Positions 13,001 to 25,700 of a stretch of DNA of 64,000 nt are shown here, one piece after another. Position numbers and translations under genes: made by a program. Position 1 is the stretch's first letter, and every line of letters begins with the position of its first letter. Source of the stretch: Sphagnum compactum (lineage: Eukaryota; Bryophyta; Sphagnopsida; Sphagnales). The stretch is taken from the NCBI GenBank assembly GCA_965153455.1, contig OZ234503.1, forward strand, positions 12,157,118 to 12,221,117, given 5' to 3'. A model generated the notes under the pieces. That model was not told the origin of the DNA. It made no database searches and saw only the letters and a program-made list of their open reading frames with translations.

Positions 13001-15600
13001 ATATGATTGAGTTCATGATTATTAATCCAATCATATAAAACAAAAAAGGTTAATAGCCTTAAAGTCATTATGGATGAGTTTTTTAAAATAATAGTCATTT
13101 AAGACATGATGTGGCACATTTCATCCATCAATCATAAGAAACATATGTGAAATCATTTGTGATAGTTTAAACATTGTTTAGTTATTTTTTATTATTATAA
13201 ATTCGACCCAAAAACTTGCTTAACATTTTTTTTAATTTATAAAATTTATTACTTTTAATATAATAAATAATATATATAGATCTATTTCAATTATTATAAT
13301 TTCATTATTTTCCATCCTATCAATTGTAGACATGTGTCACCACTTAAGCTAGGTTTAAAACAAAATTTAAATGGTTAAATTTATCTACATAAAATGCACC
13401 TAGGTAATCACCTAACCTAGGTAGTCTAGGTAGGTACAAAATATTCCGTCAATATACCAATGTTGACCATAACAAATGTCACATGTGGAGTTTGTTCCTT
13501 GGACCCCAAATATGTTCAATTCCTTTACCACCAAACCATCTCACTTCTTGTGTAAATAGTCTAATGTTTATTTTATTTTGACCATATTTCATTTAAACAT
13601 TACATAAAACCTCAAATTTGATAATTCATGTCTTATTGATAATTTTTCCAAATGAAAATAAAAATAAAAATAAGAAATATATATTCATAAAGTTAGTTCC
13701 ATAATGTATACAATTACATAATGTTTGTTTCAAAATTCATTTCAAAACAAAATATTTGAATTTTGTTATTGAATAACATTTCAATGACCATTATTTGGAA
13801 AAATAAAATCAAACACATGATTTGTAAATGGAAAAACCTTTGTAACTCATACAATAATGAATAAATCTATCATGGATGCCATATGAATAAGAACTTGCAA
13901 TGAAAAATGATGCCATTCTTCTTATTAACACGTCATCTACTAGTGAAATGCATCACTAATATATGACTTTTTTATTCACATAGGATTCAAAGTAATATCC
14001 TATGATTGTAGTCAATAATGTGGTCATTTAAAAGATTTAATCATTGAATTCATGGTTGCAAATAATAGAAATCCTTCTCGTGTGTGAAGTTTAAATTGTG
14101 TGCATGCAAGCATTTACAAAACTTGTCAATAAAATCATGAGCACTCATTTTTCACTCCTTTCATATCCAAAAATGATCATGATAAACTAAAAATAAAAAA
14201 TTATAAATGATCTTTTGTAGTGTGTACGTTGAAAATCTTAAAAATCTCCTATAGTCTTGCAATATGCAAAAAACAGAATTAAAAAAAAAATCTTTAAAAT
14301 AGTTGTAAAAAAAACTTGAGAAACCAGGGAAAATTTAGGGAAAAAATACAAGAAATTGCAAATTCAAAAAGAAGAAGAAATATTTTTTAAAAGGGGAAAA
14401 ATACCCCCCCCCCCCCCCCCGCCCCCCCCCCAAGACAAGGAAAAAACCAAAAAATAAAAATAAAAACAGAAAAAGTTCAAATTTAGAAAAATCAGAAACT
14501 ATTTTTGAAAACAACACACACATAAAATAATCAAAACATGAAATGAACATTTTACAAAAAATAATAATAATAATAATAATAAAAGAATGGAAGCAAAAGA
14601 AACAAATATTGGGACATGTAATAAAATATTTTTTGAAACAAAAAATTTACAGGGAAAATAAACAAAACAGACCGAAAACAAAGAGAAAAATGCCTCTATA
14701 GTAATAAAAAATAACCAGACTTGATAAAAAGAGGTTTGTCTTTTTTTTTTTCAAACTTCAAAATTGCATCTGAACAAACCGAAAAACAGAAGTAAAGAAA
14801 AACCACTTTACTTTTATTATAGTAAACATAAGAAAACAGGGAAATGTTTTTAAGAATAAAATAAAATAAAAACAGAAAACACATAAAAATAGATAATAAA
14901 TGAAACATATAGGAAAAATAAAAATAAAACAGGAAATTTTTAATTTAAAATTTTGTAAAAAATGAATAAAAATGGAATAAACAAAGGGAAATACAGTTCA
15001 ACAAATTTTTTTTTAAATTAATTAAAGAGAGGAACATAATAGAGAGCAAAAAAATAAAAATAAAAATTATAGTAATGATTAAAAACATATTTGAAAAAGA
15101 ATGAAGTTGTCGTCTTTCTTCAAACTTTAAACCTACACTCAAAAATTAAAAATTAAAACAAAGAAACATGAAAAGAAAAAAATAAAAATAAAAAAGTGGA
15201 AACAAAAGAGAGGAAAAAAACTTTTACTTCAAATGCTGCAAGAATCTGCAAGAGGGCGTGGAAGGGGTGAGCAAGGTGTGAGAGTATAACAAGGACAAAA
15301 GAAAGAAGAAAAAAAAGAAAAAAGAGGAGAAAGGCAAAAAAAAAGAGTGAAAGAGATTAGAGAATTCAATTGGCCCTCTTTATTCTCTTCTAGCAAAAAT
15401 GTTAGGCTGTGACGGTTGCAACCTTTTTTTCTCACATAATCATTTATTAACCTAACATCCTAACTTGATATCTTGATCCAGATTTGAATTTTATATTTAA
15501 TTCACATATAAGATCCTTATATTTAACATAGCACCCGAATATCAAAAAGTTGAATATCACATGAATAATATTTGACAAGCCAAATATCAACCATGATGAA
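10064..15600. other. AT-rich intergenic DNA, no supported gene
   Basis: Very AT-rich, with long A or T runs and no recognisable protein. A poly-C tract broken by one G lies at about 14403-14430. An (AAT)n stretch lies near 14562-14581. Many short open frames here are Lys- or Phe-rich translations of A/T runs and are not supported as genes. Confidence 0.5.
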
Positions 15601-17120
15601 CTATCAATTGGAAATGAAAACTTTTACGATGACTATTTCCCAGCAATCTGGCAGTGGTATGTAATTCACTATTGCTTTCTTACAATTTTGGTCAATAGTT
15701 GACAGTGTGCATTGGTCACTTACAATAAAATGTAAGATTATTCTTTTTGAGAAAAAATAGGCAAGAAAACAAAATTATGGTTCTTTACATTGAAGGGCGC
15801 CAAATAGGTTACTTGTTCTTGCCACTTGCATTATGTTAGCTTGCTTTAGAATAGGCTGGCATTGTCGGCATCTTGAAAGCAAGAAAGCACCCATTTGGAT
15901 GGGTAACTTAGCATTCCAAGGTTTTTCTCTTTGAATTGAAAGCATGTCTCCCAGCCAGATGCTTTTGTCAATTGAAGGGACCCTCCACCTTCCAACTTTT
16001 AGGACATGACCTTGTGACGGCTGCTCCCATAATATTTGGGCTTATGCCCTCGGGCTACTGATACGACCCTCAAATTAGGGGAGGCCCTCTGAAGCAAGTG
16101 TCACCTAATACAAAACTTTAAATATTTTCATGAGAGTCTCATTTTTGTAGCCATATAAACTATAAACATCTTTGTCAGAGGCTTGTACAATCTGATCACG
16201 ACCCTTTGGAAAACTAGATCAAACACCCTAGATCAAGTCTTCAAGCCCCCCCCCCCCCCAAAACCCAGGCATGAAAAAAAAATTGTCTTTCAAACGATGG
16301 AAGAAAACAACAATGGAACCCTGAGGAAAAATTCATCCAACCAATTATATATCTAATTATGTGGGGTCTAAGCTTTAACATTTCAATTTTCAGAAATATT
16401 CCTCAAGCTAAACACTGCTCCTCTAAATTTATACTACAAAGCACAAACATTGCATGCTGAAAATTATTCCAAAAATTCAGAAGGCTCCACAAGTGAGCAG
16501 TGGGGAAATAATCCCATTTAAAAGATAATTAAAATGTGAAGAAATCCAATGAGTGAAATTCCACCATACCAATCTCAAAAGATTTGTAAGAAGAATAGAC
16601 TTTTCTACAAGCAGATTGTAAGAAATAACTACTTTAAATGTCTCTAAGAATCTCTTAGCAACTGCTAAATTAGCTTAGGGTTTTAAACCACACATTAAAA
16701 ACCACCACTGGTTCTCAAACTGATATTTAATTCATTGGCTGTATTATTAAATTAATTTGATTTTTTATTTTATGTTTGTTTTTGTGTGATGGGTTGGTTT
16801 TTGCTTCTCTTTGCTTGAAAGGTCACATGTTCAAATGGTGGCTTAATTTTGTCAAAAAGTTTGACAAATTGGGATAAACAGTTTTTCACTCGTATGAAGT
16901 TTTCTTGTCTTAATTTAGGAATGTAGTTTATGTTTCAAGGTTAATAATAATGGGTGGCTTTTTTATCTTTGCTTTGTGTCTGTCTACATGAGTGCCCAAA
17001 ACTGAAGAAAAAGTTTTCATTCATTTGTGCACGAACCTTGCTTTCCTTGTTAATACTATTATGGAATTTTTAGTTTTATTTTTATTTTTTAAATTCAAGG
17101 TTGGTGCTTTGTCTAGAAAT
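15601..17120. other. Intergenic DNA, no supported gene
   Basis: Mixed composition with no long open frame. A C-run lies near 16247-16259. Nothing in it could be assigned to a gene or mobile element. Confidence 0.4.
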
Positions 17121-17129
17121 GTCAAATTG

Positions 17130-17880
17130 AGAGAAATAATTTTCATTCATCAGTAGTGATTAATCTATCCGGGACTCTCATCAGGGAATCCGTTGTTTGT
17201 TTTGCTCTCCATTGTCATGTGCACCTACTACTTAACTATACCTACTGCAGCAGGAGCCATTGATAAAAACGACTTTCATTCTTCCATCCGTCGTGAATAG
17301 TCTATCCAAGACTTTCATAATGTAAGACAAAGAGTTATTATTCATCCATACTGAATGAATAACCTATCCAGGACTAATTCTTCCGTCATGGAGTGCCCTC
17401 TTGCTCTAGCTTTCAAACATACTGCCCTACACTTGTCTTGCTTTCGCTTTCAAATTGTGATGCTCTCAAACAAACATATTGCGTGCATGCGTGTATTACA
17501 CGCCTACTCCTGCAGGTGCCAAAGTGATAGTAACACTAGTTTCCATTCATGCATGATAGGGAGTACAAGTGAGTAAATCTATGAGGGACTCTTGACATCA
17601 TGTGATAGAAACAGTTTTTCACTCGTCCATGATGAATAGTCTAGTGGGGACTTTCGTCAAGGAATCAATCCCCTGGACTTGCATTCCATTTCACTACAAT
17701 TCTGACAATTCGCTTTCATCCAATTGTCATGATGAGCACGTACTTCTGCAGCTTATAGACGTGCTCCAGGAGCCAACTTAGTAATAGAGACAGTTTCCAT
17801 TCATCCATAGTGGATCATCTACCCTCCACAAGGATACGTACCTTGATGAAGGGAATCCGCTTCGTCATACGCACCTACAG
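17130..17880. repeat. Degenerate repeat cluster upstream of the B3 gene
   Basis: A loose unit recurs about five or six times: TTCATTCATCCAT, then GTGAATAGTCTATCC, then GGACTTTCATCA and often GGGAATCC. It is seen near 17140, 17270, 17335, 17540, 17610 and 17790. Longer versions also share GTCATG, a TACT(T/C)CTGCAG block, GGAGCC and TAGTAA with AGACAGTTTCCATTC. Spacing is irregular (about 70-200 bp) and copies are well diverged, so the array is old. It lies about 0.7-1.5 kb upstream of the B3 start codon. Whether it regulates that gene is unknown. Confidence 0.55.
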
Positions 17881-18473
17881 TGCGGCATCTTTGTATACCT
17901 GCCTGCCGCGGGAAGGAGACGGCTGAAGGAGACGGTTGCTGTCGCTGTAAACAACCTGGTGCAATCTCTCTCTCTCGGGTGTTTTGTTTTTCTAGGTTAT
18001 AGACCCAGCCTCAACGCCATCCGACCTGCAGCAGGTGTGGAAAGAAACGGAAGGGAAAGGAAAGGAAAGGGGGAGTTGCGGAGCTAAAACCCAATAGATG
18101 TGTTCAGACCAGAGGAGGGAGGACGCGCATTTCGTGAACGGGGAGAAAGAAAGCTGGTAAGTAGCGTAGATCGAAACTTTTGCTTTGCAGGGCGTTTTGG
18201 AAATGAAGAAAGAAAGAAAGAAAGAAAGAATTCATTAGCTTCTTAAGGTTTTGATGCGAGAGCTCTGCTTTTGCAATTGCCCATATGACCCCTGCTTCCA
18301 TGCATCACGCATGGCTCTTCGCTGCTCCTGTCCTCATGCGCAGCAGCTTGTTGTCGTCCAATCTGCCGCCTTCTATTCATGGCTTGTAATTGGTTGTTAG
18401 CGCTGCTGCTCGTGTATAGTGTTGTCCTTTCTGATCTGCCGTCTTCTATAACTGCCTTGTTGCAGTTCTAGTC

Positions 18474-18578
18474 ATGAAGCTGATGCTGCTATTTCCCGTG
18501 GGATGTGCAACAGTGATGATGATCATCTGGGCCTGTCTTTCCCCTGCAGCTTTTTGTGAAGGAGTACAGCTCCAGTAG
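18474..18578 (+). promoter_or_regulatory. Possible upstream ORF in the B3 gene leader
   Basis: An ATG at 18474 opens a 34-codon frame beginning MKLMLLFPVGCATVMMIIWA. It is hydrophobic and signal-peptide-like, and it stops 13 bases before the B3 start codon. A CT-rich stretch ending CCTGCAG at 18544-18550 could instead be a splice acceptor, which would remove most of this uORF from the mRNA. Transcript data are needed to tell a real uORF from an intron. Confidence 0.3.
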
Positions 18579-18591
18579 AACAACAACAACA

Positions 18592-20987
18592 ATGGAGGAT
18601 GAGTGGGACTTTCAGCGCATTCGGAGGTTTATGGACGAGCAGGCTGCTACGCCTGCTTCTTCGGTTTCCTCCATGAATGCCGCCGATTTAATTAGGCAAC
18701 TACCGGCAGCACCTTGCGGGATCTGCAGTACTATGGCGTCTGAAGGAGCTGCGACTAATTCTAGACTCGAGGCTCCTGCTGCTGCAGTGGAGCTCCAGCC
18801 GGTTCAGCAAAGTCCTTCGATCACGTCCTATATGGCATGCCAGCTGTCGATGAACAGATCATTTGAGGTGCCTGATCACGAAGAACCAAACTTAGAGTTG
18901 CGCCTTGGGAACGGCCACCTGGATAATGTTGACGTGCAAGGGAGGACCTTCCTATATTCTAAAGCTCAGGAACTGCAACGCCAGCGAGCAGCAGCTGCAT
19001 ACCCTATAAGCTGCCACATCCCCGTCGAAGTCCCGCTGCCAAGTCCCAATGAATTTCGATACCGCGTGCAGTCTCGTGGGGGCCTGCTGCAGCAGATTGC
19101 AGCAGGGTTTTTCAGACCAGCAGCAGCTGCGCCTCCTCCGATCATTGGATCAACAAGCACCGCCATGCTGCCGGTATCCTCTAGAGCTGCTGTGCAACAA
19201 CATCCCCGACTGGCCGAGCCTAATCATAGCGCGGTGCAGTTGGAGGCTTTGAAGGAGGATGCAAGAGCAGCGGCTGTGCGATCATATAGGCAGCAATTCA
19301 TCATGACCCGATCTTCATCATCATCAGAGATACCCATAGTGTTGCCGCCCGTGGCCTACGCTACTACTGAATCTTACAAGGGTCCACCTCATCAGAACTG
19401 CGGTCCAGCAACCACCACCATCAGCAACGCCACGATCATGGGTCATCCTGCTTATAGTGCGATCATGGGCACGATGGCTCCTCGTCCTCGTCCTCGTCCA
19501 TTGATGATGATGAGCTCGATGGGTCCTCCTCCTCTCCCTGGGATCTTGGGTACTAAAGCAGCTCAGGTGCAGCGGTCAGTAATATCGACGCCCTTTCCTC
19601 CAGGCCGACCATTACCATATTCGCCGGGCGATGTGTCCTTATGTAAGTATTACGTTCACTTCCTTCTCTTAGAGCTCTTGCAGCTTTTCATGAGTCATCA
19701 GATTCCAATAGGTGCTGATCTTAGACTTTGTATTCGCCTATCATTTCATGTATTAATGATTCAGCCCGGGATGTATGTGGTCATGAGTTTTGTACTCGTC
19801 TCGAATATGTGAATTCCGAGGATTTTCAATTGCACAATTTGGCATATGGGGAATCATACATCACATACTGTGCATTTCATGCATGCATGCAGTCCAGAGC
19901 TCTGTAAAAATTCATATAAGAAATCATGAATATTGTTTTCAGCTTTGTATCTTACTAACTAGATAACAATTGCTGCAATTTGTTAAGAATTGAGCTTTGA
20001 TAATTATGTGGCTAATTATGTATAGGATTGATTTTTTGTACTTGATGATGATCTACCGCTGCTGCCTGCAGCAGCTCCTCCTCAGGCAGCAGCTCCTCCT
20101 CCTCACGCAGGTCAGCAACAGGAAGTTGCAAATTCTGCTGCACTAGTGCAGATCCCCGGCCGGTGGATGAATGCTCCAGCCGTAGCTACTGCTGCAGTAG
20201 TAGTGGTAGGCAAAGTTCCGGATTTTTGGGTTACCCTAACCAAATTTGCGGTGGATTGCAAGTTTTCCGTGGATTGTAGTGATGCGGAAAAAAATCATCA
20301 GCAGCAGCAGGTGCAGCTTGTGAGTAGAATTTTATACTTCCCTTCCTCATCATCATCATCATCATCATCACAGTTTTCTTGTTTGACGCAAATTTTATCG
20401 CGTAATTATTTGCATGTTCAAAGCGATGATTCAAGTCTGCAGTGCTCCACCAAACTCCAAGAGCTCAGTTTTGATTGATCATCAGTTATTATAATCAGTT
20501 TGTATAATGTCACTATTTTATTGAAACTGTAAATTGATTGAACAAGTAAATCAAAGCTATTCTACAACTTTATTGATTTCTTTCTGTTTTTCTTTTTTTT
20601 CTTTCAATGTTTTATTTGACTCAATGTGTGTGTGTTTTTTTTTTTCAGGTGCTTCCGGAGGTCATTAGCAAGCACCTGCCAAAAGAAGCTGTTCCTTTGA
20701 TTTTAAGAGCAAAAGTGGCAGTTGATGGACATAACTATTCAGCTTCTTCTTCTTCTTCTTCTTCTTCACAGCCAAATGTTGGTGCTGGTGCTGTTGCACA
20801 GCATCATGGGCTGGCAGACTGGCCAGTAACCTGGAGACCTACAGCATGGACATCAAGCATTTGTGATGGGTGGTCTCAGTTTGTGAAGGCTGGTAAGTTG
20901 GAAGTTGGTGATTTCTGCAAGTTCCGCCAGAATGCCCTTGACAGGAATGTCTTTCAAGTTGAAGTCACTAGACCCATCAAACTGTGA
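18592..20987 (+). CDS. B3-domain transcription factor with an EAR-type motif
   Basis: Three exons are supported: 18592-19642, 20072-20319 and 20649-20987, joined in frame with GT-AG borders (donors GTAAGT and GTGAGT), giving 545 residues. The second acceptor could also be 20075. The ATG was chosen because the open frame upstream has only a GTG. The first 350 residues are low complexity (Ala, Pro, Ser, Gln), but residues about 101-105 read LELRL, an LxLxL EAR repressor-type motif. The B3 fold spans exons 2 and 3: PDFWVTLTKFAV, VLPEVISKHLPKEAVPL, a Ser-rich loop insert, WPVTWRP, CDGWSQFVKAGKLEVGDFC and the final strand NVFQVEV. B3 proteins bind DNA in the nucleus. The insert and divergence prevent assignment to REM, RAV, VAL or ARF, and no second domain is visible. 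Repression is inferred from the motif only. Confidence 0.85.
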
Positions 20988-23900
20988 TCCAGATGAAGAA
21001 GAAGAAGAGAAGAAGAATAAGAAGAATGCTGCTGCTACTGCTGTGCTGCTGCACAATATGAATCTTGTTATTTCAGTTATGCATGTGATCAATCTATTGG
21101 AAGTGAAAATTGGTGCACAATTACATCATGGGTAGAATTTTCTTAGACCTATGACAATATTATTGTTGAGGCATTGTTAATTAGTACTGTAATTAACTGC
21201 AAGTTTCATTTCGAAGTAGTTATTACAGTTGGTTTTTCATCATAGGTATGCATGAAGTACATTTGCATAAAACATTGATATAGAGATTGTCATGTGGGGG
21301 GTTTTTCAGACTTATATCTCCAATTTTGAGACATTTTGCATATGTGGAAATATATTGTATCTGTTGTATTCACATCTCTCATTCTTTTGGAGTTTTAAAA
21401 AAAGTAGTTTCACTAAGACCCATTTTGCAAATTTGGGTTTATGCACATGTTGAATTTTTCTAGCTTAATTATTTGAGTTAATTTATAACAAGCTTCAGCT
21501 AAATTAAATATGGATTCTCACATTTGTATTGCTTTTTAACTCCAGCTTCTAGTTGGTGTTCTGAATTGTATTAGATAGAGAGGACTTTTAGTTTGTATGT
21601 GAGGGTGAGTATTGCATCTGAGTTCACACCAATTATGCTAACATCATTCTATATATTAAGGAAGGTGTTTTGTTTGTCACATTGAGATCTCCCAACCCAT
21701 AGCCCCCACTACCCCCCAAGTGCGCTCTTGGTACCATTGGGAAACTCTTGATGACTAGGGGTGCATCAAGGTGGTTTTGTAATGTTTATACCTTTAGACA
21801 TACCATGCAAGAGTAATTGAATATTGAACAAAATTTTCAAGAGAAAATTCAATAAATTAAAAAAAAAAGAAGAAAATAAATTGGGGCAAGTTCTTGGAAC
21901 TTTTGGAAAGTCTATGATAAGTGGGATATTTTGGAGCTGATTTCATCCAATTTTTCATCCAATTTTGGATTTATCTAGAGAGTATATGATTTCAAATCAT
22001 TAATGACATTTATGATATTACCTTTTGCACTTGGAAATGAATTTTCCAAGCCTAACTACCTCTTTCCTTTCTCCTCCAGACCTAAGTGAAGTGGATATGA
22101 AAAGGCACACTAATTTTACCATTATTTTCATTTTCTCAACTATTTTTGAAATACCTTTTCAAAACCGAGCCATCTCATTTATCATTATTTTCATTTTTTC
22201 TCACATTCTCTTTAAAAACTTCCTTTTCAAAGTGAAGCTAATTATGAATTTTCACGTTTTAAAAAAAATAAAAATAAATAAAATTATTTTTTAATATTTA
22301 TGAAATTTCTTATTAATTTTTAAATTGATAAAATTTCACATTCTTTTTATCATTATTCTTACATCTTTCTCACACACACTTAAAAATTTTCCCTTTTAAA
22401 TTGAAGCTCAATATAACCTTTTACATCTAAATAAAAATTTGAATAATCATTTTAAAAAAAAGAATGATCATAAAAGTAAATTTTATGAATTAATTAAACT
22501 TTACCTTTACCTTTAAATTTTTTTGATTTTTTTTGAATTGATTAAATATTAACTCATTTTTTCATTTTTTAAAATTAAAAATGATAATATCTTCACATTC
22601 ATTCAACCATTTCTCCTTAAACACTTTAGTAACACTACTATTTAATTACAAAATTTTCAAATGAAACACTGTATAACCTTGAATTATTCTAAAACCTTTT
22701 TCCATGGCCAAAGGGTTCTAGTATATTATATTTTAAATTCATCCTTCCTTGCCTAAACACCTTCATGCCTTTTTATATCTTTCTTTATTTTCTATGGATT
22801 TATATCATGTAATAGGATTTGAAAACTCATGACTAGTGATCAATATTGTAGATTATTCACACTATGGTTTGGTTGCACCATGACTCCATGCTTGGAATAT
22901 TTCCATCCTGTTAATGTAATTGTTGTTGATCATTTTTGCCATTTTTCTTGAAAATCTTGCCTTGGCAAATCACAATAATTATTATGGCTTGGGATCTTGT
23001 TCCATCCCAAAAAATTATATACCAATATTATGCAATCAATCTTGGAAATCCTTGGCATAGGTGCATAATTTACAAATTCTTGAATCATAATCAAGGTTTA
23101 TCATTTTTTCAAAACATTTTCCCGCTATTTGACATCAAGAAAATAAGTCCAAATTTTTTCAAATTACCATAGGAAAGACAAAGAGGTTCTAATAGTTGCT
23201 TATTACAATTAGCATTGTTCAAAAATCAACTCATGTTGAGTATTTTATAGAATGTTCAAATCATATGTACTTAAAATTATACTTTTAATATGAAATGTTG
23301 TGTGTGTATGTGTGTGTGAAAAGTTTGATTAGAAGTGCCTTTTCCAATCCTATTTAACACAATATTTATTTCAAACTTGTCAATATAAAATAATTGGATA
23401 ATATGATCTACCAAAAGGTACAAACTTATATGTCAATAAATCAACCAAATAAAAATTTAATATTTGTAATATTTCACTAAAAACATTTGTTACAATAACT
23501 ATAATTTTGATATCTTTGAATATCAAATACTGTTTTGCAACTATTGCGGAACGAGTTCTCTTATGTTATGAGTAGAGATATTGGAAAAACAATGGTTCCA
23601 AAGTGGAATGTCAAAATACATGCTTTATTAACATGTAATTCAAATACAAAAAAATCCTTGATGCATTCAAATTTATCCACAATCATTGCACATTAGAGGA
23701 TCAGTTTAAAATGTAATGAAGAAAGATGTGGTGAATTTATTGTAATATTGCACCTATCGGCATTATAATATTGTCGTGCTGAAGGTGACATCTAGCCATC
23801 CTGTTTGATCACGCAAATTTAAGTTCATAGATTCAAAGAATGATTATCAACAAAAATTAGATTTCAAAAATTAACTTTATCAATGTATGAATTGTTTAAT

Positions 23901-25278
23901 AAATAAGCCGTTGTAAAGCGTCAAAGCACAAGGACTAATGTTTTCAAACAACACAAAAAAGGGTGTTCAACATATTCATATGAATTTTGTAGATTATTTC
24001 ATCAATATAAAGACGTTCAAATAATAAACAATCACTTGTTGAATGTTTTGAACTACTATCACAAAAAGATTTATTAATGCTTTCAAATTTGTTTTCTGAA
24101 ACTCGTTGAAATCCATGAAATGGTTTTAAAAACCCAACTTGTTGCAAAAAAGTTCAATTCGTCTCATAACACAAAAGATGGCTTTTCACATTGAAAATTT
24201 GAATTACAAAAAATATTGACAATTAACCGAATCCATCACCTTTTGAAATATGAGTCATTATATTAATTGATTTTTTGTTGTGAAAGCAAGGGTTCATCTC
24301 TTAGTTTGAAACTTTAGTCCAATTTCATGCACATATGCTACACATTTTTTAAGATTAAAGATTGTATCTAGGTATGGAGTTTTACGAAAAAAATTAAAAT
24401 TGCAAATGATATGAGTATGTAGATCTACTACCATTTTTTAATCTGGCAAAATTTAGTCATTTTTCAGAAAAAAATGATCCAACAAATTTAAATCAATTTT
24501 TTTGTGAAAAACTGGACCTAAATTTGCTAATTTTCTCCCTTAGGTTTGAATAGGTAGCCACATTATAAAAGGAATTTTTAAAAATCTATTATACTTTATA
24601 GCCAATTGTGGGTAAATATTGTTATCAATGATCACCACTCTAGGAACATTGAAAAATAGAAGGAAAAAGAAGCACTGAGTTTTACAATTAATTAAGACTG
24701 ATCGAATATTTATAAAGTTTATCCTACTTGCTAACTTTTCAAAAAAAAAAAAACTTGTTTACTTCAAAAAATTGAATATGTGTTCAAGATTTTTCTTCAA
24801 AGTTTTTGTTGTGGTTCCAATTCTAATGAAACACTAATTTCACAATTCAGATCATGTTAGTTCCACCTAAAGGGTGTTGGTTCAAGTTTATCATGCAATA
24901 TCTTAAACTTGTATTTTAAGGTCCTCCTGTTTAGAACTTCAATATAGAAAACTTGCCAACATTAGTTCAAACTTCATTTTGGACATTTTATAATAATGAT
25001 GATAATGTTGATGTGGAAAATAATAATAATAACAATAAAACATACATAAATGGTAGGTAGGTAGGGTGACTAGGCTGGTAAATGGGTATTATACTAAATA
25101 GGGTGGTTAGGCAAGTAAGTAGAGTAACCAAGTTGGTTGGTAGGTAAATAAGTTATTTTGAATATTTTTATTATTTTAAAGTAGGTAGGTAGGTAGGTCA
25201 TGTGGTCAAATCATTGGTTGCAACTAATAACAATTAGTTATTAGTATACTATAATTATTTCAATTAAATAAAACATTC

Positions 25279-25325
<47 letters not shown>

Positions 25326-25700
25326 GAGATCAAAAGAAATAACTTTAAAATTTCCAAGTTGTATTTTAATTTTGAGAACTTGACATGTTGTTGAGGAGCT
25401 TTTGATGACAATCATAAGGGAATCATGAAATATGCTTTCAATTTGTAAAATTCTGTTACCATCAAATCAAGACTTTTCTCACCAATCAATGCCACTTGAT
25501 AAAACCTAAGGGTGTATTCATTTATGCAATTGAAATCATAATGAACTTGAACTTCAAGTTCTCTATGTGTGTTCTTTGCAAGTTAAGCCATTTAGGTGGA
25601 ATTGGACAAAATGAAAAGGAGAGGATCAAAGAACGGTCCCTTTATATGCAGCACATAATGATTGTACCTTGATTTCCTGACCTTGACATAATTGACAAGT
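20988..25700. other. 3' region of B3 gene and AT-rich intergenic DNA
   Basis: The first few hundred bases are probably the B3 3' UTR, with a (GAA)n stretch at about 20995-21030. Beyond 21.3 kb the DNA is AT-rich with no recognisable coding. A TAGG-rich patch lies at about 25052-25200 and a (GA)n microsatellite at 25284-25322. Confidence 0.45.
25284..25322. repeat. (GA)n microsatellite
   Basis: An almost perfect run of about 19 GA dinucleotides in AT-rich intergenic DNA. Confidence 0.9.
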
